Positions 52,562 through 63,392 are shown, counted from the stretch's first letter. The stretch is DNA of 64,000 nucleotides from Methylocaldum sp002005105 (GCF_051027545.1 NZ_CP194902.1:3038001-3102000); one strand, 5' to 3'. Numbers and translations: made by a program. Notes: generated by a model not told the origin, from the letters alone.

Positions 52562-53146
52562 CATCCAAGCTCACAGCGGCTCAAGACCTGGCCGACGCAG
52601 GCCGCGCCGGTGCGGCCATCGAGGAGAGCATGCAAAACCAGGGGGAGTGCGCGGCCTGTTGCAGGTCTTCTGCGGCGGGGACGGTTCGAAGCGGCGGAAG
52701 AAATTGATTTTTGGTGCGCTCAAGCGGCATTTTGGAGAGATATTTCAGGAGCTCGCCGGGCACAAGGAATCGAAAATTGTTGAAGGTCACCTGATGGGCG
52801 ACCACGTTCATATGTGTATCAGCATTCCGCCGAAGTATGCGGTTTCGAACGTGGTGGGCTACATCAAGGGTAAGCGTGCGATCCAAATCGCCAGGAAGTT
52901 CGGCGGTCGGCAGAGGAACTTCACCGGCGGGAGTCGATTTGGATGCGTGAAGCGCCCAGCGGGCGAGCGCCAGGGAGGATGCGAAATCAGCAGACAACCC
53001 GGCGGCGCGCTGATCCTGCGCGTCATACAGGAGAATTCAGCACGCACGAAAATGTACCGTAGACCAGAATATGCGTCGGCGAATCATATGGGCACAGTGC
53101 GTGCCAATCGACACCCGGCCGATTGGTCCGGCGTTTGCGCGTCTCA
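52562..53146 (+). pseudogene. IS200/IS605-family Y1 transposase remnant (52689-52928) and surrounding non-coding DNA
   Basis: From 52689 to 52928 the plus strand encodes KRRKKLIFGALKRHFGEIF, VEGHLMGDHVHMCISIPPK (HUH motif as HVH) and VVGYIKGKRAIQIARKFG. This is the middle of an IS200/IS605 TnpA. The first ~20 residues and everything after RNFTG, including the catalytic tyrosine region, are missing, so it cannot be active. Bases 52562-52688 carry the probable lost tail of the SBBP gene in another frame. Bases 52929-53146 show nothing recognisable. Confidence 0.82.
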
Positions 53147-54238
53147 TCATCCGTCATACCACCATTCCAAGCCCTGACGCCTTAACCGCTCTCGCTCGGC
53201 TTCGTCGAGCTCGGTCCATGGCTCGGGCGAGCGTACGGCGCGGTAGAAAAGCTCGAACAGCAAAAGATGACGCCTTAGGGTCCGCCGCACGCGGTGAGGA
53301 AGGCGCGGATTGAAGACGCCGAGGGCCGAGAATGCCTGCGACCAGTTCTTCTTCACCCAAAGCCACGAACCCAGCTCCAGGGTGAAGGGAATATAGCGGC
53401 CGTCGGGCCGGACGGTTCTGTATTCGTCGTAGAGGTAATCCCACAGGTCGCCGTGGGCGAGGTACTGGCGGGACTGGGGCTCTATGCAATAGACGTGGTT
53501 GGGATGGGTCTTGTCGATCAGGTGCTTCAAGGCGACGGCTTCCGCCAGTGCCGGAAAGGGCTTCCGGGTTTTCGCGAAGGGAAACCACAGGCGGTCTACC
53601 TTCCCGTAGCCGGAGTGCACGTCGATGCTGAGTGCGGTTCGGGCGGGAAAGATCTCGCGGCGCACCCAATCGCAAAGGGTTTGCGCTTCGATCTCCATGG
53701 GCGCGTCTTCCTGCCCTTGATACCAGGGTAATGCGGGAGAAATGCGATGGCCGGCGAATAGATGCCAACGGGATAATCCTTCCGCCCGTACCGGCGCGTT
53801 TCGCATGAGATCGACCCGGTTGCCATTGGATCGCCGTTTGAGATACATGCCGACCGGATTGACCAGCGGCATGATCAGCAGGCGAGTGGTGGAGAGCATG
53901 TCTCGGGTCACCCGGTCCCAGCGAGCCATTTCCACCAGGGTCCGGAGATATGAGGTCACGACCTGCGTGCCGATACGTTCGAGCCCGTGGACCCCGCCGA
54001 ATAGCGCCAGAGCCGGCAAGGCGGGATCGGATGGACCAAAGCGAAAAGCCAGCAGCGGAAACGATTCCTCACCGTGATGCAACTCCGTCAAAACTTCCAC
54101 CTGCGCCCAATCCCAGCCCGCATCCACCACGTGCTCCGCGAGTATCAGAAGCTCCCGCAGTTCGGGGAGGGCGCGCATCACCGGACGAGTGAGCGATCCT
54201 TCGAAGGGCGTCGGTTCGCTGGCGGATAAATCGGTCAT
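53147..54238 (-). CDS. M14-family zinc carboxypeptidase-like protein
   Basis: A 363-residue cytosolic-looking protein (no signal peptide). The zinc set of M14 peptidases is visible: H84 and E87 in GGVHGLE, H208 in SIDVHSGYG, with the general base E288 in FTLELGSW and the substrate-binding segment RRSNGNRVDLMRN. The family includes carboxypeptidases and succinylglutamate desuccinylase-like deacylases, and the substrate here is unknown. ATG at 54238. A fragment of a paralog lies at 49362-49466 across the inserted segment. Confidence 0.83.
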   Translation of the reverse strand: MTDLSASEPTPFEGSLTRPVMRALPELRELLILAEHVVDAGWDWAQVEVLTELHHGEESFPLLAFRFGPSDPALPALALFGGVHGLERIGTQVVTSYLRTLVEMARWDRVTRDMLSTTRLLIMPLVNPVGMYLKRRSNGNRVDLMRNAPVRAEGLSRWHLFAGHRISPALPWYQGQEDAPMEIEAQTLCDWVRREIFPARTALSIDVHSGYGKVDRLWFPFAKTRKPFPALAEAVALKHLIDKTHPNHVYCIEPQSRQYLAHGDLWDYLYDEYRTVRPDGRYIPFTLELGSWLWVKKNWSQAFSALGVFNPRLPHRVRRTLRRHLLLFELFYRAVRSPEPWTELDEAERERLRRQGLEWWYDG

Positions 54239-54394
54239 GGGTGTACGTGAAGAGCGTGATTTGGACAGCTTAGCAGGATGGACATCGCTGCCCTAGTCCG
54301 TCCGATCCAGCGGTGGACGATGTCTGCCTTCTGTCTCGTCGAACATCGAACGGTAGATAGGTTTAAGTTGTTGGATAAGGCTCTGCGGGGGTGG

Positions 54395-54480
54395 GCCTGA
54401 GCACATTTTCAGGTTTGGCGCAGCGCCGTCAAGGTCCAGTAGGTCGGCAATCCCTTGCCGACCTACGAATTTCACGATCC
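54395..54480. repeat. partial MITE-like copy with perfect palindrome
   Basis: GTAGGTCGGCAA at 54439-54450 and TTGCCGACCTAC at 54455-54466 form a 12-bp perfect inverted repeat with loop TCCC. An ACATTTTCAGGTTTGGC segment before it and a 'cgatcctcaccgctaaa' tail after it match the interior ends of the element at 24513-24703, so this is a decayed copy. Together with 54239-54394 it is the gap between tdo and the M14 gene; nothing else is seen. Confidence 0.7.
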
Positions 54481-54512
54481 TCACCGCTAAACCGATACAA
54501 AATGTTGCCGGC

Positions 54513-55604
54513 TCAGCTGCACCTCTCTCCGGTGAAGTGGAAGTCGAGACTTTGCTTCAGCCGCTTGGGCAGGGCCGGCAAGGACGAGCGCGGGATCAGA
54601 AAGGTCGAGAGGTTGAACAAATCCTTGAAGATCCGCTTCTTGTCCACCGTTTCCTGGAGATATTCGTGTCCGCTGCTTCCCCCGGTACCGATTTTGCTCC
54701 CCAGCATGCGTTGCGCCATCAGGGCGTGGCGGCTGCGCCAGGCGGTGAACTGTTCGTCGATGTCCATCAGGTGACTGAGCAGGCGGAACGGCAGGTGCAG
54801 AATCGGCTCGTCGCGGTAAAGCTGGATGAAGAGGGCCGATAGCACGGACGTTTGGCAGAGATGAAACATGCCTTGCGCCTTGAGCCGCTCGAATCCTGCC
54901 GGATCGAGCAGGTAATCGAATTTCCGCCGGGTGTTTTCCAGCTCGGCGAGCTGCGCGCTTCGCTCGGCATCGGAAAATAAAGGATTCGTCTCGATCGAGC
55001 GCCGGTCTTTCGCCAGCATAGCCATGACCGCCTGACGGTAGCTTTCCCAAAAGTCATAGCCCTCGAACTTGAGGAAGGGCATGCGCGCCAGCCAGGCGTC
55101 CACCTGTTCGAAAAGACTTGGCTCGCTGGCGATTTCACGCAGGTATGCGACATCCTCGGATCTGAGCCGGCCGGTGACCGGTTGCGGAACGTGAACGCCC
55201 AACCCCAGGCGCAGTTCGATCTCGCGGAATTGCACGCTCTGAAATCCGGAAGCGGGGATCAGGTAATCGCGAAAATCGAGAAAATCCAGCGGAGTGATGG
55301 TCTCCAGAACGTCGATTTGCTGATTCAAGACCTTTTGTATCGCAATGACGCGCTCGAGACGGGCGACGATGACGCCCATGCTGTGTTCGTCCAAAGGCGT
55401 GACCGCGAATGCACCGAGCACCGACTCGAGTTCGTGCAGGATTTGCTTGAACCAGATCTCGTAAGCCTGGTGCGTGATGATGAACAGCATCTCGTCGTGG
55501 GCTTCCCTGCCATGCCGGCGGCTTTCGGGCGTCTGAGCGCTCAAGAGACGCTCGAGTTGCAGGTAGTCGGCGTAGTAGATTTCTTTCGTGGAGCGCTGAT
55601 TCAT
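54513..55604 (-). CDS. kynA: tryptophan 2,3-dioxygenase
   Basis: A heme enzyme that opens the indole ring of tryptophan to N-formylkynurenine. It has 363 residues from the ATG at 55604 (MNQRSTKEIYYADYLQLERLL), a better start than the frame's 5' limit at 55763. Blocks seen are FIITHQAYEIWFKQILHELE (substrate site), DFLDFRDYLIPASGFQSVQFREIE, and GTGGSSGHEYLQETV, which carries the proximal heme His. No kynurenine formamidase or kynureninase gene is adjacent. Two palindromes lie in its leader. Confidence 0.93.
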   Translation of the reverse strand: MNQRSTKEIYYADYLQLERLLSAQTPESRRHGREAHDEMLFIITHQAYEIWFKQILHELESVLGAFAVTPLDEHSMGVIVARLERVIAIQKVLNQQIDVLETITPLDFLDFRDYLIPASGFQSVQFREIELRLGLGVHVPQPVTGRLRSEDVAYLREIASEPSLFEQVDAWLARMPFLKFEGYDFWESYRQAVMAMLAKDRRSIETNPLFSDAERSAQLAELENTRRKFDYLLDPAGFERLKAQGMFHLCQTSVLSALFIQLYRDEPILHLPFRLLSHLMDIDEQFTAWRSRHALMAQRMLGSKIGTGGSSGHEYLQETVDKKRIFKDLFNLSTFLIPRSSLPALPKRLKQSLDFHFTGERCS

Positions 55605-55645
55605 CGGGGTGTCTCCGCTTGATTGATTGATGTTATACAGGCATC

Positions 55646-55711
55646 GTCGGCAAAGGATTACCGACCTACGCTTGTAGGCAAACCCAAGTAGGTCGGCAAT
55701 CCTTTGCCGAC
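55646..55711. repeat. inverted pair of the GTCGGCAA palindrome
   Basis: GTCGGCAAAGGATTACCGACCTAC (24 bases, given here only as positions 55646-55669) and its inverted partner at 55688-55711 face each other across 18 bases between aacS and tdo. Each is itself a palindrome, so the pair can form a long cruciform. Confidence 0.75.
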
Positions 55712-55779
55712 ACGAACGCGCGTCCCGTTCGGCCGGGCGGGAGAACGGCATCAGGCATGACACGCCCGGCTCAAATCCC

Positions 55780-57735
<1,956 letters not shown>

Positions 57736-58528
57736 GACGGCGCTCCAGATTATTTATCGCGGGAAAACCCCCGGTTCTGCCGGGGGACTCGCAAAGTTTG
57801 ACATTTCCGGGAGTCAGGTATTGTCCCAATTTCGCTGGGCCGTCATTCCGGCAGGGATTCACACCGGGCTGTCCTGCCCGGTGCCCTCCGGGTAAATGCA
57901 AATCCGCTCCCGGCGGATTTGTGCCGGACAAACCGGCAGGACAGCCGGTTTGCACGCATCGCGCCCGAAGGGTGCCGGGCAGGATCGCCCGGCATGAATC
58001 CAGTTCACAGGGATTGTGAATGGTCGAAACCATCCGTGGTCACTGGACCCCGGCATTCCAATCGCAAACGGGCCTTTAGTCGGCCCCTTCCCTGCCGGGG
58101 TGACGACATGGCTTTTGCCCGATGGCGGTCAGGCCCCTTTGAGGGGCCAGCCGTCGAAAGCCACTGGCTTTGCCGGTGGATCGTTACTTCACGCAAACTC
58201 CAATAGCCGGAATAAGTCCTTCGACTTTTCTCAGGACAGGTTCTGCGTTTCCGGTTTTGTGTTCTTATCCCGTTTGCCGCGCCTCCCGCCGAAAGCGACA
58301 AATTCGCCGGGAGCGAATTTGAACAGCGGTACGCTGGCCCGAAGGGCGAAAACCAAGGATGGTTTTCGTAGCAGCGCAGGACCCAAGCGGCAACCGGGCG
58401 GCCTTCCCTCTGGTTACTTTCTTTTGGCCGAGCAAAAGAAAGTAAGCCGACCGTGGGTTCGGAAACCTACATTCAAATAGCTGTCGCGCAAGCGACTCCT
58501 CATATTTACGATTTGCGGGAAGCGCTGC
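57736..58528. repeat. 793-bp gene-free region made of hairpin repeats
   Basis: Hairpins in order: CCCCCGG-CCGGGGG (57768-57786), CACCGGGC-TGTCCT-GCCCGGTG (57862-57883), AAATCCGC-GCGGATTT (57900-57920), CAAACCGGC-AGGACA-GCCGGTTTG (57929-57952) and TGCCGGGC-AGGATC-GCCCGGCA (57973-57994). Farther on there is a CCTTCGAC-CTCAGGACAGG repeat near 58218-58243 and TTACTTTCTTTT/AAAAGAAAGTAA (58414-58425, 58434-58445), a palindrome common between genes in proteobacteria. A 154-codon frame crosses it but is built of repeats. Confidence 0.75.
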
Positions 58529-59464
58529 TTAAGCCGCTTTCGCCAACGCCCGCCGCTGCTCGTCCAGACCGTCCCAAAACACCGCCACGCCGTCGAGCAT
58601 TTCGTTGCCGTAACGTATGAAATCATCCTCGTCGATGTCGCGGGTGAAATAAAGCTCTTCCAGTTCCTCCTGGGTATGCTGGGCGTGCTGGGCTTCGAGG
58701 CGGTTGTGCCAGGTGAAGAAAGCGAGCGGCAAGTTCGAGCCGGTACGCGCGTTGTAGCGGACCAAGCCGTCGATCAGTTCCTGCCAGAAACCGGCCGCCG
58801 CCCAGTTTTCCACGGCATAGCTCGCGGCCTGGGTGATTGCGTAGTTCTCGTTGCCGTAGAGCCGGATCAGTTCGTCGCAGAAATGGAGGGTGGCGGGGGT
58901 GCCGTGCCTGCGGCCGCCGAGATCCTGAAATCCGAGTCCGAGCTCCCCGGCGATTCGCAGCAGCCACTCGAAATGCGCCGCACGGAAATGGAATATGCCG
59001 CCTTCCACCGTGCCCTCGGTGGAGACCAGTTCGGGATCGACCTCATGGTCGGGATCGCGCGTGGCGGACCTTTTCCGCCCGGCATTGAAGACGACGCCGA
59101 TTTCGTTGGCGAGAATTTCCTTGGAGGCCCGCATGCCTTCGAGAGAATCGGCATTGATTATTTTTTGAAGCTGGGCCACCAGGAACTGGTTCGAAAACAC
59201 CGAGAACTGGACGATGAACGCCCGGACCTGATCGAAGGTCTGCTCGCCCTGGCTGAACCAGGCGGTATAACGATTGTCGGTGATGATCCGGTGTCTCAGC
59301 ATTTCGGTGTCGATGCGCCGCTGAAAGGCGAGAAAGCGTTGGGCCTTGTCGACCGAATACCCGGTCCGGTTCGTCGCAAGCGCCTCGAGCGTCGGAGCGG
59401 TCAGGCCCGACAAGCGGTGTTCCTCGGCATAGCGCTCAAGTTTGGAGTCGGCGACGGCTATCAT
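58529..59464 (-). CDS. uncharacterised heme-oxygenase-like (HDO-fold) protein
   Basis: A 311-residue, all-helical soluble protein I cannot name. A C-terminal metal pattern H-x3-E-x2-H (H253, E257, H260 in WHNRLEAQH) preceded by E219 (SYAVENWAAAG) is the arrangement of heme-oxygenase-like diiron oxidases (CADD, UndA, TenA-like PF14518 group), with Glu for the usual Asp. The N-terminal ligands (a Glu and a His) are less clear; E121, H159, H164 and E166 are candidates. It follows maiA on the same strand after 130 bp. It may be an oxygenase in aromatic amino-acid metabolism, or merely a neighbour. Confidence 0.6.
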   Translation of the reverse strand: MIAVADSKLERYAEEHRLSGLTAPTLEALATNRTGYSVDKAQRFLAFQRRIDTEMLRHRIITDNRYTAWFSQGEQTFDQVRAFIVQFSVFSNQFLVAQLQKIINADSLEGMRASKEILANEIGVVFNAGRKRSATRDPDHEVDPELVSTEGTVEGGIFHFRAAHFEWLLRIAGELGLGFQDLGGRRHGTPATLHFCDELIRLYGNENYAITQAASYAVENWAAAGFWQELIDGLVRYNARTGSNLPLAFFTWHNRLEAQHAQHTQEELEELYFTRDIDEDDFIRYGNEMLDGVAVFWDGLDEQRRALAKAA

Positions 59465-59536
59465 GGAACCTCCTCATAACATAAGAAGGAAAACTACTTA
59501 TTTGACCCGCGAATTCGTTCCGAATTTCTCCGGTAG

Positions 59537-59556
59537 GTCGGCAATCCGTTGCCGAC
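59537..59556. repeat. GTCGGCAA palindrome between maiA and the HDO gene
   Basis: GTCGGCAA at 59537-59544 and TTGCCGAC at 59549-59556 with loop TCCG, preceded by GTAG. Transcribed, it would fold between the two genes and could attenuate the HDO-fold gene. Confidence 0.7.
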
Positions 59557-59594
59557 ATGGGCACTCCCGGCGCTACGCCGACCCGAGAAATTCA

Positions 59595-60242
59595 CTACTC
59601 GGCGTCCGCCTGCTGCTCCGGTGCCGCGTCGCGGAATGCGGTGAGCGCAAGGCAGCTTTCGTCGATCGCTCGAATTCGGGGGAACCCGTTCAAATCGCAG
59701 CCGAAGCGCCGGGCGTTGAACACCTGCGGCACCAGGCAGATGTCCGCAAGGGTCGGCGTGTCGCCGAAGCAGAATCGGCTGCTGCCTCCGTGGCGGGCGA
59801 GCTGTTCCTCGAACGCCCCGAACCCTTCCTCGATCCAGTACCGAATCCAAGCGTTTCGGGCCGGCTCGTCCTGGCCCAGCACCTCCGCGAGATACCGTAG
59901 GACCCGAAGATTGTTCAAGGGATGAATGTCGCAGGCGATGATTTGCGCAAGCGCTCGGACGTAAGCCCGCTCGTCGCGGCGGCGTGGCAGCAGCGGCGGG
60001 TCGGGATAGGTGTCGTTCAGATACTCTATGATCGCCAGGGACTGCGTGAACGGCGTTCCCCGGTCCACCAGGGTCGGTACCAGTCCCTGCGGATTGATTT
60101 CACGATATTTGGGTTGCCGCTGCATGCCCTTCGCGAGATGCACGAATTGCGGCCGGTAAGACAATCTTTTGAGGTTCAACGCGATGCGGACCCGGTAGGC
60201 GGCCGAGCTTCGGAAGTAGGTATACAGTTCCAGGCCCATCAC
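59595..60242 (-). CDS. maiA: maleylacetoacetate isomerase (zeta-class GST)
   Basis: Isomerises maleylacetoacetate to fumarylacetoacetate with glutathione. The 215-residue GST-fold protein carries the zeta signature SSAAYRVRIALNLK (usual SSCSxRVRIAL, here with Ala in place of the Cys), NPQGLVPTL, FTQSLAIIEYLND and DIHPLNNLRVLRYL. ATG 60242 overlaps the fahA stop by 4 bases. Fourth gene of hppD-hmgA-fahA-maiA. Confidence 0.92.
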   Translation of the reverse strand: MMGLELYTYFRSSAAYRVRIALNLKRLSYRPQFVHLAKGMQRQPKYREINPQGLVPTLVDRGTPFTQSLAIIEYLNDTYPDPPLLPRRRDERAYVRALAQIIACDIHPLNNLRVLRYLAEVLGQDEPARNAWIRYWIEEGFGAFEEQLARHGGSSRFCFGDTPTLADICLVPQVFNARRFGCDLNGFPRIRAIDESCLALTAFRDAAPEQQADAE

Positions 60243-61216
60243 TGCAGCACGTCCTGTTCGATGGCGCCGAAAACGGAGCGCCCGTTCCGGTCCAGCATTT
60301 CGATCCGTACCGTCTCGCCGCGCCGGAGATAAGGCGTCCGGGCTTCGCCGGATTCGATCTGTTCGAGGACGCGCTTTTCGACGATGCAGGAATATCCCCG
60401 CCCGGTGTCCGCGTTGCTGACGGTGCCGGAGCCTATGATGGTGCCGGCGGGGAGGGGGCGGGTCTTGGCGGCGTGGGCGATCAGGGCGGGGAAGTCGAAT
60501 TGCATGCCCTGGCCGGTGTCGGGATTGCCGACGAGAATACCGCTCCGGTGGGTCAGCAGCGGAAGGTGGATCTTGCCGCCGTCCCAGGCATTTCCCAATT
60601 CGTTGGGCGTCACCGCAACCGGCGAGAAGGCCGGTCCGGGTTTGCCGTGCAGGAACCCGAAGCCTTTGGCGAGTTCCTGGGGAATCAGGTTGCGCAGCGA
60701 AATGTCGTTGACCAGCATCAGCAGCTTGATGTGCGAGGCCGCTTCCTCGGATGTCGTTCCCATAGGCACGTCGTCGGTGATCGCCGCGACTTCCGCCTCG
60801 AAATCCAGTCCCCAGCTTTCATCGGCGAGCCGGATCGGGTCCCGTGGGCCGAGGAAAGCCGCCGATCCCCCCTGATACATCAGGGGATCGGTGTACAGGC
60901 TAGGCGGCATGGGCGCGCCGCGGGCCTTTCGCACCCTCTCGACATGGGACAGATAGGCGCTTCCGTCCAGCCATTGATAGCTTCGGGGCAAGGGCGACGC
61001 CAGCTCGGTAGGTCTTAAGGGGAGCGCATCGAGCTCGCGCTGATTGAGGGCGCGATAAGTGGTTTCCAGTGCGGGTGCGGCGTCTTCCCAGTTCTCCAGT
61101 ACCGATTGCAGCGTTGAGAAGCCGGACTCCAGGGCGGGGAATGCCGTTTTCAGCTCCCGGTCGACGAGAACCAGGGTTCCGTCGCGGCTTCCGGATTTCA
61201 GCGAAGCGAGTTTCAT
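60239..61216 (-). CDS. fahA: fumarylacetoacetase (short FAH-family form)
   Basis: Hydrolyses fumarylacetoacetate to fumarate and acetoacetate, the last step of tyrosine breakdown. The 325 residues from the ATG at 61216 (MKLASLKSGSRDG) match the short bacterial type rather than the ~420-residue animal one. The metal ligands are in GLDFEAEVAAITDD and LVNDISLRN, with GKPGPAFSPVAVTP, GSGTVSN and GYSCIVEKR in between and after. It begins two bases after the hmgA stop, so the two are cotranscribed. Confidence 0.9.
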   Translation of the reverse strand: MKLASLKSGSRDGTLVLVDRELKTAFPALESGFSTLQSVLENWEDAAPALETTYRALNQRELDALPLRPTELASPLPRSYQWLDGSAYLSHVERVRKARGAPMPPSLYTDPLMYQGGSAAFLGPRDPIRLADESWGLDFEAEVAAITDDVPMGTTSEEAASHIKLLMLVNDISLRNLIPQELAKGFGFLHGKPGPAFSPVAVTPNELGNAWDGGKIHLPLLTHRSGILVGNPDTGQGMQFDFPALIAHAAKTRPLPAGTIIGSGTVSNADTGRGYSCIVEKRVLEQIESGEARTPYLRRGETVRIEMLDRNGRSVFGAIEQDVLQ

Positions 61217-61218
61217 GG

Positions 61219-62337
61219 CTATTTCCAGGAATCCACGTAGCCCGCCCACTCGACCCCTCGGGGCAGGTCGGCCACTTCGAGAGCGTCGCGGGCGTCGATC
61301 ATGACCGCCACCTCGTCGGTTTCGGTGCGCGACCTCGCCTTAGCCGCCTCCAATGCCTTGGGATGAGGGCCGTGGGTGATTCCGCTGGGGTGCAGGGTCA
61401 TCATGCCCGGATGGATGTTGTCGCGGGAGAAGAAATGGCCGCGGTGATAGAAGATCACCTCGTCGTAGTCGTCGTTGTTGTGATAGAAGGGCACCCGGAG
61501 CACGCCCGGATCGCTTTCCAGCGGCCGCGGGCAGAAGGTGCACACGACGAAGCGCTCGCTGGCGAAGGTGGTATGGGCCGAAGGCGGAAGATGATAGCGA
61601 TGGCTCATCAGCGGGCGGATATCGCGCCAGTTGAGCCGGACCGGCATCAGCGTGCCCTGCCAGCCGACGGCATCGAGCGGATTGAAGGGATAGGTCACGG
61701 CGCTGAGCCGATCCCGCCGCTTGACCAGCACCCGCCAGGTCCGGTCCGACTGCTGGGCGAGAAAGGCGTCGTCGATCTTGGGCGTGTCCAAGACCGCCGG
61801 GTCGAACACGGCATGGGCTCCGACGATGCCTTTTTCGGGAAGCCGATAGGTGCTGTTGGACGCCTCGATCAGGAGGAAGACACCCATTCCGGAGGTTTCG
61901 ATGCGCCACAGGGTGCCCCGTGGAATCACCAGATAATCGCCCTCGGAAAAGGCAAGATGACCGTAGTCGCAATAAAGATGTCCGGAGCCTTCGTGGACGA
62001 ACAGCAATTCGTCGCCGTCCCCGTTCCGAACCAGATGATCCATGGCGGAATAGGTATGCCAGCACCGGATCTTGACGTGCAGATTGCCCAGCATCGGCGT
62101 GGCGTCCCATGGCGAGACGCTGGTTCCGGTGAGCTGGTTGGTATCGAAGGCGCGCGGCCTGAGCGGTCCCTCGACGCTGATCCAGCCGGTCGGCGGATGG
62201 CGGTGAAGCATTTGCGTGGAAGGGCCGTAGAAGCCCTCCCGCCCCAATTCCCGTTCGTAAGTACCCTCGGGCAGATCGGCGTGAGCCTGGCGGGCGGCGA
62301 CGCCCTCGACTCTCGGCAGTGAAATCCAGCGGAACAT
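61219..62337 (-). CDS. hmgA: homogentisate 1,2-dioxygenase
   Basis: Fe(II) enzyme cleaving homogentisate to maleylacetoacetate. The 372-residue cupin-type protein is shorter than the classical ~430-residue form but has the conserved blocks LLFVHEGSG, YLVIPRGTLWRI, VVCTFCPRP, PFYHNNDDYDEVIFYHRG (metal ligand Glu) and HPSGITHGPHP (His ligands). Its ATG overlaps the hppD stop at 62337, so translation is probably coupled. Confidence 0.9.
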   Translation of the reverse strand: MFRWISLPRVEGVAARQAHADLPEGTYERELGREGFYGPSTQMLHRHPPTGWISVEGPLRPRAFDTNQLTGTSVSPWDATPMLGNLHVKIRCWHTYSAMDHLVRNGDGDELLFVHEGSGHLYCDYGHLAFSEGDYLVIPRGTLWRIETSGMGVFLLIEASNSTYRLPEKGIVGAHAVFDPAVLDTPKIDDAFLAQQSDRTWRVLVKRRDRLSAVTYPFNPLDAVGWQGTLMPVRLNWRDIRPLMSHRYHLPPSAHTTFASERFVVCTFCPRPLESDPGVLRVPFYHNNDDYDEVIFYHRGHFFSRDNIHPGMMTLHPSGITHGPHPKALEAAKARSRTETDEVAVMIDARDALEVADLPRGVEWAGYVDSWK

Positions 62338-63392
62338 CAGATTACCCCCCGTCTCATTTGATCGTCTTCTATCGCCTCGAACAGCGCCTGGAAATTGCCC
62401 TCGCCGAATCCTTCGTTGCCCTTCCGCTGGATGATCTCGAAGAAAATCGGCCCGATCACGGTCTCGGTGAAGATTTGCAGGAGAAGGCCCACTTTGTTGC
62501 CCGGCAGGCCGTCGATGAGAATCCGGTTCCGCCGCAGCCGCTCCAAATTCTCACCGTGGCCCGGAACGCGGGAGTTCACCCGCTCGTAATAGGTATCGGG
62601 CACGTCCATGAAGCGGACGCCGTTCTCGCGGAGCCGCTCGACGGTGGCGTAGATGTCGTCCGTGGCCAGAGCAACGTGTTGAATGCCTTCGCCGTGATAA
62701 AGGTCGAGGTACTCCTGAATCTGCGACTTGGGATCGGAAGGCTCGTTGACGGGAATGCGGATCTTTCCGCAGGGGCTCGCCATCGCCCGGGATTTCAGCC
62801 CGGTCGCCTTGCCGTGGATGTCGAAATAGCGGATTTCCCTGAAACCGAAGACGCGCTCGTAAAAATCGGCCCATTCGTCCATGTGGCCCTTGCGCACGTT
62901 ATGGGTCAAATGGTCGATGCGGGTCAGGCCGACCCCGAAAGGTTCCGCCGGCTCGTTTTCGATGGGAACGAAGTCGACATCGTAGATCGAATGCTCTCCA
63001 TAACGGTCGACCAGATAAATCAGGCTCCGTCCGATTCCGCGGATGGCCGGGATATTGAGTTCCATGGGACCTGCCTCGCTGGCGGACGGCCTGGCGCCCA
63101 GTTCGAGCGCGCGCCGGAAGGCCCAGGCGGCATTTTCGACGCGAATCGCGAAGGCGCAAATCGAAGGCCCGTGCCGCTCCGCGAAGCGCTGGGCGAAACT
63201 CCCCGGTTCGTGATTAATGACGAAATTGATCTCTCCCTGCCGGTATAGAACCACATCCTTGGACCGGTGGCGGGCCACGGCCTTGAATCCCATCTGCTCG
63301 AAAAGTCTCGCCAAGGCTTGAGTGTCACGGGCGGTATATTCGATGAATTCGAATCCATCGGTCCTTATGGGGGGGACGTCGTCGCTTGTCAT
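62337..63392 (-). CDS. hpd: 4-hydroxyphenylpyruvate dioxygenase
   Basis: Fe(II) dioxygenase converting 4-hydroxyphenylpyruvate to homogentisate. The 351-residue protein has two vicinal-oxygen-chelate domains. Metal ligands are visible in RIDHLTHNV (His), GIQHVALATDD (His) and the C-terminal PIFFEIIQRKG (Glu), with GFGEGNFQALFEAIE closing the active site as usual. First gene of the operon; ATG 63392 lies 117 bases from a Fur box that sits between it and the divergent hemP gene. Confidence 0.95.
   Translation of the reverse strand: MTSDDVPPIRTDGFEFIEYTARDTQALARLFEQMGFKAVARHRSKDVVLYRQGEINFVINHEPGSFAQRFAERHGPSICAFAIRVENAAWAFRRALELGARPSASEAGPMELNIPAIRGIGRSLIYLVDRYGEHSIYDVDFVPIENEPAEPFGVGLTRIDHLTHNVRKGHMDEWADFYERVFGFREIRYFDIHGKATGLKSRAMASPCGKIRIPVNEPSDPKSQIQEYLDLYHGEGIQHVALATDDIYATVERLRENGVRFMDVPDTYYERVNSRVPGHGENLERLRRNRILIDGLPGNKVGLLLQIFTETVIGPIFFEIIQRKGNEGFGEGNFQALFEAIEDDQMRRGVI

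Noticed and set aside
58016..58480. 154-codon hypothetical gene
   Set aside because: It runs through known-style intergenic palindromes and has no ribosome site or conserved pattern.
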